Below are positions 36,986 through 46,400 of a stretch of DNA of 64,000 nucleotides, in pieces. Origin of the DNA: Macquaria australasica (lineage: Eukaryota; Chordata; Actinopteri; Centrarchiformes; Percichthyidae); contig SEMN01000033.1 of the NCBI GenBank assembly GCA_005408345.1, positions 338,501 to 402,500 of the forward strand, written 5' to 3'. Made by a program: the position numbers and the translations under genes. Positions within the stretch are counted from its first letter, which is position 1, and each line of letters opens with the position of its first letter. The notes beneath the pieces are model-generated. The model did not search any database, was not told where the DNA came from, and saw only the letters and a program-made list of their open reading frames with translations.

Positions 36986-37308
36986 CCCCCTCCACCCGCC
37001 CGGCGCCTTTCATCCTGAGCAACTCCGGAAAAGAAGAGAGTCCAGCCCCTCTCCAGGAGTTTGGTTCCAGATCCCGAGCTATGCGTAGAGGTGAGCCCAA
37101 CTATATCTAGCTGGTACCGCTCCACCTCCTGCACCAGCTCCGGCTCTTTCCCCGCCAGAGAGCTGACGTTCCACGTCCCTAAAACCAGTCTGCGACACCG
37201 AAGGTCGGCACGCCCAGGTCTCTGCCCTTGCCTGCCGCCCGGCTTACATTGCACCCGACCCTGATGCCTATCCCTGCAGGTGGTGGGCCCACAGGGTGGC
37301 GGCTCCAT
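36982..37308 (-). pseudogene. Endonuclease N-terminal fragment of the RTE element
   Basis: The minus-strand reading contains VLGTWNVSSLAGKEPELV and VERYQLDIVGL, the usual first strand and helix of RTE-type endonucleases. It passes directly from a DERRRAGGG segment to the sequence encoding IGRNGLPDLNPS, so roughly 80 residues of the domain are missing, and the frame changes. Confidence 0.75.
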
Positions 37309-37621
37309 GTCAGTTTTTCAGGCTGTGCCCGACTGGGCCCCATGGGTCAAGGCCCGGCCACCAGACGCTCGCCATCGTGCTCCCCTCCAGGGTCTGGCTC
37401 CAGGAGGGGGCCCCGGTATCCCTCCTCCGGGCGAGGTGCTCCAGCTCAGCATGGTCCGACTCATCAGGGGTTTGTGAATCGCTCTTAGTCTGTCCCCTCC
37501 CCTGGGACCAATTTGCCTTGGGAGACCCTACCAGGGGCTAGTGCCCCAGACAACACAGCTCCCAGGGTCACAGGGGCACACAAACCCCTCCACCACGTTA
37601 AGGTGGCGATTCATGGAGGGG

Positions 37622-37633
37622 CCTTAAAGGAAT
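37622..37633. repeat. Right target-site duplication of the RTE insertion
   Basis: The sequence is CCTTAAAGGAAT, identical to 34615-34626. The MITE body continues directly to the right of it. Confidence 0.85.
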
Positions 37634-37873
37634 GGTTAGACATTTTGAGAAATTAGTAAATTAGTGAGCTTTAGAGGTGCTGGTACATAGATTTTGTTAC
37701 CTTTGGACCGAGCTAGGCTAGCTGTTTTACCCTGTTTCCAGTCTCAATGCTAAGCTAAGCTAACTGGCTGTAGCTTCACGTGAAACAGACACACGAGAAT
37801 GGTATCGATCTTCTTAACTCTCAACCAGAAAGCGAATAAGCCTATTTTCCAAAATTTCAAACTATTCCTTTAA
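37624..37873 (+). mobile_element. TTAA-ended MITE, copy C (target of the RTE insertion)
   Basis: It begins TTAAAGGAATGGTT and ends AACTATTCCTTTAA, so the two ends are inverted copies with TTAA at each tip, as in piggyBac- or Kolobok-type non-autonomous elements. The body has the segments GCTAGGCTAGCTGTTT and GTTTCCAGTCTCAATGCTAAG. Its leftmost ten bases are also present at 34617-34626 because of the RTE target duplication. Confidence 0.7.
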
Positions 37874-39854
37874 ATAACTCATACAGATTGGAAAAATCAT
37901 CTTATTCCACTTTGACTGACAGACTCACATATATATCCTGTATCTGCTTGTTCCAGCTCTTCATTGAAGCTTTTTGATGTTTACAATGTGTGAAATATTC
38001 AAACAAAAAAGTTTATGTTTTTATTAATCAAATGGAAATATTCTAGATGGTGTGTGCATCATTTTTATACGCATCTCTTCAAAATTCAACCTGGTGTGTT
38101 TGGTATAATTGGTAACTTTGGGACCTCCAACAGAATTTAAAATAAATACCTGCAGCAGTCTGCACAAAGTTTGTAATGACTGAGCCTGTGGTCTGTCAAT
38201 AAAGTTTAATCATCAATCTCCTGTTTAATATTAGGCCATGTAATAAACCTCCTTCCTGCCGGAATAATGTGGCTGTATTGTAATCTTTACCTAGTCTCAT
38301 TCTTTACTACCACCACTGACCTACTTCGTCTCGCTCACCCATGACCTTCCCTCGAATAGTCAAGCAAAAAAATATGCTAGTTGGGAATGCCAAATGGAAA
38401 AAGTGAGGGGAAGAAGAGAGCTAGGCCCATACATGATGGGAGAGGGAGAGAAAGACAAGATGAGAGACAGAGAAAGGTGCAAAAAGAGAAAAGGAAAAGG
38501 GTAAACATTAGAAAGACTGATGGACAAGGAAATGTGAGCTAGTTAGATGCAGAGAGAAGAGAGAGATCAAACATTCAGGTGGTGTGGCCTTGTAAAAAAA
38601 AATCCCTGCCAATGAAGAATGCACTCAGCCTGGAATTTATTCATAGATGTATTTATAATGCATGCACACAGAATGAATGACTTCCCATGCATCTGAGCAC
38701 AGCATGTGTGTGCGCTTGTGTGTAGCCTATACATGCCTGCGCAAAACGTGGGTGTTGAGTGTGTGTATGATTTCCTCCCATGTGCAGTCTGTCTGGGAGA
38801 CAGGACAAGTGCCGATTGATGAGAGAACGTTTGTTTTAACGAGCCTCTGGAGTGGATTCACCTTGAGAGAGGTTTGGTTTCTCACTTTACACTGCTTTTA
38901 CTGCTGTCTGAAGATATCTGAAGCATACACCATCAGTCTACTGCTTGTGTGTGTGTGTGTGTGATGTTTGTTTACCAGTGTGTGTTTTGCTTGTGCATGT
39001 TTGTGCAGTATGTGTGAGTTTTTTGATGTGCCTGCATTTTTGGTGTGCCTGTGTGTGTGGCAGTGTGTAAGTCTGGCTGAGTGCTGCATGTGTGAAGCGA
39101 GGGAGAGGGTGTGTGTATGTATGTGCTATAAATTTTTAGTTGTGGACCATTAGATTACCCAAAAAACTGTAGTTTAATCTCATTACCAGTCATTTTTTTC
39201 TTGTCTTTTTTAATTTTTGGCTTTGCCATTGACATTTCTTTCATTCATATCCTAAATAACATATGAATTAATCTATGAATTGATTAATTCATTGGTTAAT
39301 TAATTAAATTATTGCTCCAATGTGTGAATGATTAGCAGCAGTCACAGTCTTTGGCCATATTTATTAATCATAAAGAAACATTTAATGTAAAAAGAATCAC
39401 TCCAAGTAAGTAATAATTTCAACTTCAGTTAATGTTTGTTACTGTATTTTAGATCAGATATCATGTGGAGCCCAGAAATCGTCAGAGGTTTTTCAGATGT
39501 TTGCAGCAAGACTGACCTCAGTACTGAGAAATACTGGGGACACAAATTTTTCCAAAACACCAAAACTCAATCTCTAAAAGATTATATTTAATTGTCAGGA
39601 AAAAGTAGTCAAATTTAAATATGTTATGTTAAAACAGTGGAATCGCAATACATACCATGTGAATGTAATACCTCCCATGTTCCCACAAATCACAAAAAAC
39701 ACGACCTTGGTGTCATCATGCAGCCAGGGACTCCTCAGCTACATGAGGAATAATTTAATTTCACTGCTATTCCAGTCAGATGATACAGAAGAAATGTACA
39801 ACTGTTTTGGTGTCAGTTTTTAATCCCTCCCTTGTTTTTATTATCCCACCTTTA

Positions 39855-40035
39855 GTGGCAGAGATAGTTGGGGAGATCCTGGTTCATCCACCTTGCTCTA
39901 CATTCTTTAAGCAAGACACTAAGACCTGGTGGATCTCCTAGTGGAGGGGGATCAATGAAGCATCTAATTGTCTGACTGTTAATGCTCCATTAAACCAAAT
40001 TAGAATTAAACATTCTTCAATAAAAGTCTCATCAT
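39855..40035 (+). mobile_element. Possible SINE remnant
   Basis: GGAGATCCTGGTTCATCCACC has a weak B-box look and TTAAGCAAGACACTAAGACC recalls a SINE tail domain. The end carries ATTCTTCAATAAAAG. There is no second copy in the window, so the assignment is weak. Confidence 0.35.
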
Positions 40036-40389
40036 GTACGGGTAAGTGGTGTTAATGCAGATCTGTTTTAGGGGTTCTTGACATTTTAAAGATTTCGAGG
40101 TTCACATATACCCCCAAATATAACCACAATAAGCCAGCAGACCCGGTTTCATAAGATTTGTTTTACTCCCTATTCTGGAAGAATTGAGTTGCCGTTTTGT
40201 TGATTTGACATTAAATTGGACATCTGTTCAGTATCCGTGTTGTAATGGGGGCACATGATGATGGTCACAGTGAAGAGGGAAAGCAGTGATTGGACTAGTC
40301 ACTCTCCTATTGGAATAATTTCCACTGAATGAACCTTTGAGTGAAATTAAACTATTTCTCAATTTGCTGGAGAACCCTAGAGTCTCTTT

Positions 40390-40409
40390 AAAAAAAAAAA
40401 AAAAAAAAA
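40390..40409. repeat. Poly(A) run
   Basis: About 20 A residues just upstream of the CpG-rich tpk1 promoter region; it could be the tail of an old retroposed copy. Confidence 0.85.
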
Positions 40410-40489
40410 CCCTCTCTGGGACTGCCTTTGAGAATCCCTGCTTTAGAGCAACGCGGGAAAGGAAACGTTTTTCCACTTTTGGCCTCTAG

Positions 40490-41060
40490 GTGTCCCCGTA
40501 ACAAATCCCCTCCACCGTTAGCTCCTCTCGTTGACTGTTTACAGCGGCGGTGGCGGAAGTGGCTTCGTTCTGTACGTTTTTATTGACTATTTACAACGCA
40601 GAGCAGTGGCAGCTTTAAAGCGTCAAGTCGGTGTATTAGCAGTGAAACACAGTGTCGGCACGTGTGTGTTTTTTTTGTCGGAATAGCGCGGTTTTATGTG
40701 TGAACAGCGGGAAGCAGCCCGGTTCGTCCATTCGCACACAGCCGCGTTAATAAGTGGTCAAAGTGTTGCGAAACTGAAGGACGTCAGCGTCCCGTGTTGC
40801 CTGAAATGTGTCACGACAAGTTCAGCGGGTCCGGTTACTGTTGGAGGAAGTCGGGATTCACTTGTTCAGCGATGTTTTTGCAGTTTTAGCAGTAACGAGT
40901 AACATCAGTGCACCGCGAGCTGCTGCGTCCAACCCACGTAACGGAACCACGTATGTCCGCAGCAGTGAATTATAACTAAATAATAAATGGTATTTTACGA
41001 AATTACATTCATTTAGGGGGCTACGGGCCGTTTTCGCATACAATGAGCGACATTTAAACC
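40490..41060 (+). promoter_or_regulatory. tpk1: CpG-rich putative tpk1 promoter / first exon region
   Basis: By eye the stretch from 40490 to about 40960 holds roughly three dozen CpG dinucleotides, while the DNA around it is strongly CpG-poor. No TATA box is evident, which fits a CpG-type housekeeping promoter. It lies 2.4-2.9 kb upstream of the first coding exon in the same orientation. The transcription start cannot be fixed. The best splice donor downstream is AAG|GTGAGC at 41403/41404, which would end a long non-coding exon 1. Confidence 0.6.
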
Positions 41061-41847
41061 CGGCTAAGAGGTTTTACTTTGACTTTGGATGTTTTAGCAG
41101 CGTTGTGGATAAAGTGCCTCCGTTTTCAGAGAAGAGGTGTGGGCAATATAAGGATGACATAATTCCACTTTATGGCAGCTAAAGTTCAGTTCATTTGCCA
41201 AATTAATGTAGTCTGGTGTAGTAGTACACGTACTTAAGTTAATAATTGACACAGGAAATATAGATTTGGCTGGGCCACGTGTAAGTGTGTCACTGAGGGG
41301 AGGCATGAGGAGGAGGAGGTTGAGTTGTTGTTGTGAGTAGTATCCACACAGTGCTGTCTTCGTGGTTCGCTCTGTTCTTCTGGCTGGCTTGTAAAGCTGA
41401 AAGGTGAGCAAGGGGAGTGTTGCAAGGTGCATGCTATTTGCTGTATGCTTTTGTTGTTCGTGCATGCTTCAAAGTGGCAGAAGGACTACACTGTGATACA
41501 TTTTATTTTATTTTGTTTTGTTTTAATTGAATGCAGTTTGGACTCAAACGGCTGATGAAGACATGATTCAGAAGTTTTGGCTGGCTTAAATTTACTTAAA
41601 AAAAACATTGAGAATGATTTTTCTCAAATGTAAAAAGGTTGTTTACAGATTGTTTCAGAGATTATTTGGAATTTCAAGTTCACTGTTAAACTCAGTCTGC
41701 AGAGAATCATTACTACTGTGTGAATCCTTTGTTCTAATCGAGAAACTTGTACTTTCTGACATTTGTCGCTGCTTTGTGTGTTAGAAAATATTCAGACTCT
41801 GCAGTGAATGATTAAATGATTGATTGGTGCTTACTAAAAATTATTTT

Positions 41848-42293
41848 TAGGGCTTCAGCCAATGATTATTTTCATACTGAATAATATGCATATCATTTTC
41901 TTGATAAATTGATCATTTTTCTTCCTCTAAAATATAACAAATCATGGCCATTGTAATTTCTCAGAGGACAAAATGTTGCTTCAAATTGCCACATATTTGA
42001 GAAATTGGAACCAGTAAATGTTTGGTATGTTTACTTGAGAGATGACTAATGAAACATTAGTGATAGATTAATGAAACTATTAATCAATTTTCAAAAATAA
42101 TTGCTGTTTAATGTCATTGTAACGTGAACACTTTTGGGTTTTAGAAAGCAGGGAGTTTGATGACGTCACCAAGGACTCTGAGAAAATGTAATATATGGTA
42201 TATTCACTATTTTCATTTACAAATGATTCATCAAGAAAATAATCGGCACATTAATCAATAACAAAAATATTTTTTAGTTTAGTTGCAGCCCTA
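41848..42293. mobile_element. hAT-type MITE in putative tpk1 intron 1
   Basis: It begins TAGGGCTTCAGCCAATGATT and ends TTAGTTGCAGCCCTA, with the TAGGGCTGCA ends and ATTAATCAAT-rich margins typical of a widespread vertebrate hAT MITE type. No matching 8-bp duplication is visible, so flanks or tips have diverged. The right half (GACGTCACC region near 42160) may be an extra segment. Confidence 0.65.
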
Positions 42294-42433
42294 GTGTCAA
42301 CATTGAGTTACTCAGTGATCCAACCTTAGTCTCATCGTGCTCTCGTGGGCATGTTAGTGTTTGTATTCAGTCTGCTTGTTTCAGGGGTAATAATTAGGCC
42401 AGAGGCTGGTGACAAACTGGGATTAGAGACAAG

Positions 42434-42441
42434 TTGGAAAA
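42434..42441. repeat. Left 8-bp target duplication of hAT element
   Basis: TTGGAAAA, identical to 43240-43247. Confidence 0.8.
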
Positions 42442-43239
42442 TAGAGCTGCCCCCCAAAGATTTTTCTAATCGACTAGTTGTCGTTATTTCAAGCCCTTAG
42501 TCGACTAGTCGTCGCACGTTTATAATATTAATTTGATTATATGTTACAAGTGCATGTATACTGCTACGATACTAATGGCAAAATCGGTAATGATTCTGAA
42601 TGTGTCGGAACAACCAGCAAGGAGGCTGAACATTTTGTTAATATATTTCAACACTATAACATCGTCCCTCCTCTGTCTCTTTCAACTTTACCCTGGCTAG
42701 CACCAAAGATAGGCTAGCATGATAGATTAAACCTTCACTGAGGTCTAACAGATGCTATACTTTTACAGTCTTCAACAAATAAACATTACCTTAAAAACAG
42801 AAAACACTTCGGTTTTGTATTTTTTACTTACCAAGTGAAAAATCAGTTTTTCTACTGTAACTGTGGCAAAACTGATTGGATGAGGCTGATTTTCGGCTGT
42901 GGACTCAGCGATGGGGTGTACTTCGTGTGGACTTGGTGTCTCAATTCAGGGGCCGCATCCTTCAAATTTGAAGCGTGTTCTAATAATACATTCATGATTT
43001 GAAGACCGAATGCGTCACAGCAGCGCGACAAGGCTGTTCCATGTTCCTGACTCCATGTTACAAGAGAAAAGGTCCGTGTTGCAACCGTCGCCCTGATACT
43101 CTCGTCCCGGCTCTAACAACAAGGCACAGCTCCTGAATAGGCTTGTTTTTTTTTCTGCGACTAACCGAGCAATGAAAACTTGCTCGACTAAGACTTCCCA
43201 TCGACTTACGTTTTGGTCGACTATTAGGCGGCAGCCCTA
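42442..43239. mobile_element. hAT-type non-autonomous DNA transposon, 798 bp
   Basis: The ends are TAGAGCTGCC on the left and GGCAGCCCTA on the right, an imperfect inverted pair with the TAGGGCTGC signature of hAT elements. An exact 8-bp duplication, TTGGAAAA, flanks it at 42434-42441 and 43240-43247. Eight bases is the hAT target length. CGACTAGT and TCGACTA motifs recur near both ends. I see no transposase reading frame. Confidence 0.85.
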
Positions 43240-43247
43240 TTGGAAAA
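43240..43247. repeat. Right 8-bp target duplication of hAT element
   Basis: TTGGAAAA, identical to 42434-42441. Confidence 0.8.
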
Positions 43248-43355
43248 TGAAATGACTTCCTTTGATTGGTTTAAAAGAAAAGAACAAAGAGAGCAAATAG
43301 AAAAAAAAGATAAAAGCAGGAAGAGTATCAACAGTGTCTGTCCTCCTCTCCTCAG

Positions 43356-43403
43356 TTCCAGGTGAGTCGGCTGATTGAAGACGGGCTCCTGTGGATTCTG
43401 GCC
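43356..43403 (+). other. tpk1: tpk1 5' UTR part of exon 2
   Basis: The segment lies between the tract TCCTCCTCTCCTCAG and the start codon. A second AG six bases downstream (TTCCAG|GTGAGT) makes this a tandem acceptor. The frame of the ATG stays open through the whole segment (reading FQVSRLIEDGLLWILA), with no upstream ATG in frame, so it is most simply untranslated leader. Confidence 0.7.
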
Positions 43404-43446
43404 ATGGATGAAGAGTTGACGCCTTTGGACTGCCTGCTGCCCTCAG
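43404..43446 (+). CDS. tpk1: tpk1 first coding exon (codons 1-14 plus one base)
   Basis: The exon encodes MDEELTPLDCLLPS and ends with the first base of a glycine codon before the donor GTACTG. The start ATG at 43404 has a good context (GCC before it, G at +4) and matches the position of the human start (MEHAFTPLEPLL). The exon itself begins upstream at 43356, or at 43362 if the second of two tandem AGs is used. Confidence 0.93.
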
Positions 43447-46400
43447 GTACTGCCTTTCAAACACTCCCATTCCCTTGGCGTAAACACACAAGCATGCAAT
43501 CAATCAAATACGCAGGTCCATGCACAGACACATATGGTACTATGTTCACACGCAAGCACTTACCATCTGTATGCGTCTGATCAAAAACACACTCGCATCA
43601 CTGTCACACTTGTCTTCCTCTCCCTGCTTCTCCCACTCGCTCTGACACACAAACAGTCTCGGGGGAATTAAAACTCAAAAACAAATCAATGGCACTTCCA
43701 TGACAACAATGTGTATATGTATGAGATGCAATTCCTTGTCTTTTTTTGTTAGGCTGCGTACACAACGAATCTTTACTAAAAGAGGGCCTGATGTGTTTGC
43801 AAACAAACTTTGAAGAGGCATCTTGATTATTGAAATATTTCTAAAAATAAGTAATCTTGCTCTTGAATAAAATCCCCGTCATTACATAAATTCACTTCAG
43901 ACAACACTGGAAAACAAAGTTCAGTCTGACATTTGACAAAAATAAAAATCCCCACTGTATTACATTTATTCTCTCTTTTCCAATGGCATGTAGGCACATT
44001 TTTGTAGCAAGATTCAGTTCTATATCTATTGATGCTCTTAAAAATAACTCTGCAGATGGTCAGCACTGACTGTCCTACAGACCTGAGGAGGAAGCTGGTT
44101 ATAGCTGCCTTTAGCCACTGCTCTCAGGTCAGGGTTTATGTGAGCTCCCTGGTGGAGTGTGTGAGTGTGGAGAAAGGAAAGCTGATATGAGCCTAAGGGT
44201 AGGTTTTATCCAGAGCTGTAAAGGTCAAGGGGATCGTACAACAGTTCGGCCTGTAGAGGAGACAGCAGGCACATGTAGTTCCCTCTGTCTCTCATGCTTG
44301 TCTTGTATTACAGCTACAGTTACATTTGTTATTTCCATGTAATTGTTTAGATCTATGTTACAAAGATTTTTAATGACTTACATGAAAAATAGTCCTGCAT
44401 TACAAGCTTGTACATTGTAATAAAGGGGATTGCCATTGGTTGAGCAGCAACAGATACACTCTGTTTGTCCAAATTAAATTGTGGTGTGGGGTTTGACACT
44501 GGCTAGAAATATTGTCCACCCACAGAAGGATATAAATAGAGAGCTTAGGAGTGAAAAACAAACATTATGTCCCCAGAAAGCTCAGCAGTGTCAGAGCTTT
44601 TGCCTCTCTCATCCTTTCTTGGATTCTGCGGCATACAGCGATCTCAGATGAGCCTGGTTCAGAAACATACAATAAGTATACTGTGTGCAGTTTACTGACA
44701 AGATACAGATGAGTTTCAGGAATTGAAGTCCTTGAAAAATCCACTCTTTAATACATCTCAGTAATCGGTAGTGTTGCATTCCTGGAGTTGTGTTACACAG
44801 AAGTGTTATTTGGTGTAACCACTTTTCTGCAGCCTGCCACTGTTAGGATAGCTGAAGAATCTCGTATCGAGCTGTACTCTAGTTGAACATGAAATATCCT
44901 GTGTTGGCCTCTTGTTGTCCATGTTTGCTCATTCACAGAGTGGAATGTGAAAAATACGCCGCCAAACAAGAAAATGGGCCAAGGAATGCCAGGTGCAATG
45001 CCAAGAACGTTTTTTTCAGAGGCATTGAGGTGACTTAATATGAGCATAGAATTCTCAGAAATGAAATGATAAAAATGAAGGTGATTAGGACATAACTGAT
45101 TAATTGTAACCTATTTTAATTAGGATTTAATCAAAATGACTGACTTTACAAAAACAAAGCCACAATTTCATTTAAACAGGCTAACATTGATAAATATCAT
45201 TTTCATCATGCCTCTGCACAGCATTCATTAACCTGTGTTGGCTCTGGTTTGAACATTTATTGTTCAATCAAACAGCATGCTAATAGTCCTCCAGTGGTCT
45301 TCTTTGACTCTTAAGTTGAGCTGCATATGGTGTTTCAGATTGCTTTGGTTCCCATCTAATATGAACACAATCTGTTCTTTTGTATAGATAAACTTGGACA
45401 TAATGTGGCTGATGATGATTAAGCAATTAACCAATTAGTCCAAAAAAAGTTAGTCATAGCACTATTTCATATCATTGTAAATTGACCTATCTTTGTTTCT
45501 TTGACTGTTGGTCAAGCCTCTCTTTGAACTTGTGATGGACAAGTGATGAGTACCACTGGAAGGACAGAGCCTAGGCCATTAGTACTGCATTATGCACCAT
45601 ATATTTATAATAGTGTAGGTTGCATTATGGTGGATTGCTCTCTTCTTTCTTGCCTCCTTTGTGTCCCTTTCTGTCTCCATTTACTGTTGTTGAAGGTTTC
45701 AAATAATCCTTGTTAGCCTACAAAGGCCACTGTATTTGCGCGTGTTAGTATATACTTGACATTCTCGCACATGCGTGTGATTTGCGCAGAGCAGGAACAC
45801 AGAGGTGGTGTTGATTTTCTATGCTTGTACAGCTCGAAAATCAACAACCCAAAAAGGCCAACATCCGTAAAGAGACACTTAATTCTGATAGGATGCTATA
45901 AGCAGTTTTATAGCATCTGTCGAAACAAATGTTTACTCAAACATGTTAGCTAAGCATTACAGGCTACACTCTTGAGTTTGCTCACTGTACAAATCCAAGA
46001 TTTATTCTAAAGATTTCACAGGGTGTGCAAATAATCCCCCAAACGCTTGCAGAACAGAACAGATAGAGCACACACACACACATCCTCCCGATTATATAAT
46101 TTCGCTGATAAATCTGTCACTTGCTATCAAAGGTAAAAGATGTGTTTGAGATTCCCTGCATCATACATTTCAAAAATCTTTCTCCCTACTGCACAGTATA
46201 GTGAAACCATTTCCCCCCATTAGATAAGTTTAGAGTATATTTCTATGGCTTCTTTAGTTTAATCTCTGGCAGGAAATGCTTATCTAGATTCACGTTGGAG
46301 AATATAAAAACAGCCCCTGGATGTCTGCATTTTAAAATCCCTAGTGTGCAGAGTTAGCCTTTTAAATTTCACCATTTTAATTATAAATGCCTATTCCTGG

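Larger units (their letters stand above)
34627..37621 (-). mobile_element. RTE-clade (Rex3-like) non-LTR retrotransposon, nearly full length, internally deleted
   Basis: The element runs right to left and ends at its 3' side in an ATCC/GGAT tandem tail, as Rex3/RTE elements do. It is flanked by a perfect 12-bp duplication (CCTTAAAGGAAT at 34615-34626 and 37622-37633). The minus strand encodes an apurinic-type endonuclease start (GTWNVSSLAGKEPELVQEV, about 37180-37120), the endonuclease end (STDHHLVVSW), then reverse transcriptase with FRPGRGTVDQLF, FVDLEKAFDRVP and RQGCPLSP, followed by YLGVLFTSDGKMEREM and a C-terminal RWFGHLIRMP region. The copy cannot be active: the endonuclease centre (GDFNAH region) and the FADD catalytic box are absent and the frame is broken. 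Confidence 0.9.
37874..40489. other. Intergenic upstream of tpk1, no gene seen
   Basis: It contains purine-rich tracts near 38400-38570, GT-rich sequence 38700-39120, an AT palindrome-rich patch 39255-39315 (repeated TTAATTAATT-type cores), a possible SINE remnant and a poly(A). No exon is evident. Confidence 0.65.
41404..43355 (+). other. tpk1: tpk1 putative intron 1
   Basis: The span from the candidate donor at 41404 to the acceptor at 43354-43355 is about 1.95 kb. It is largely filled by two hAT-type non-autonomous elements (41848-42293 and 42442-43239). The donor choice is a guess; the acceptor is firm because it leads into the first coding exon. I see no other coding signal. Confidence 0.45.
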
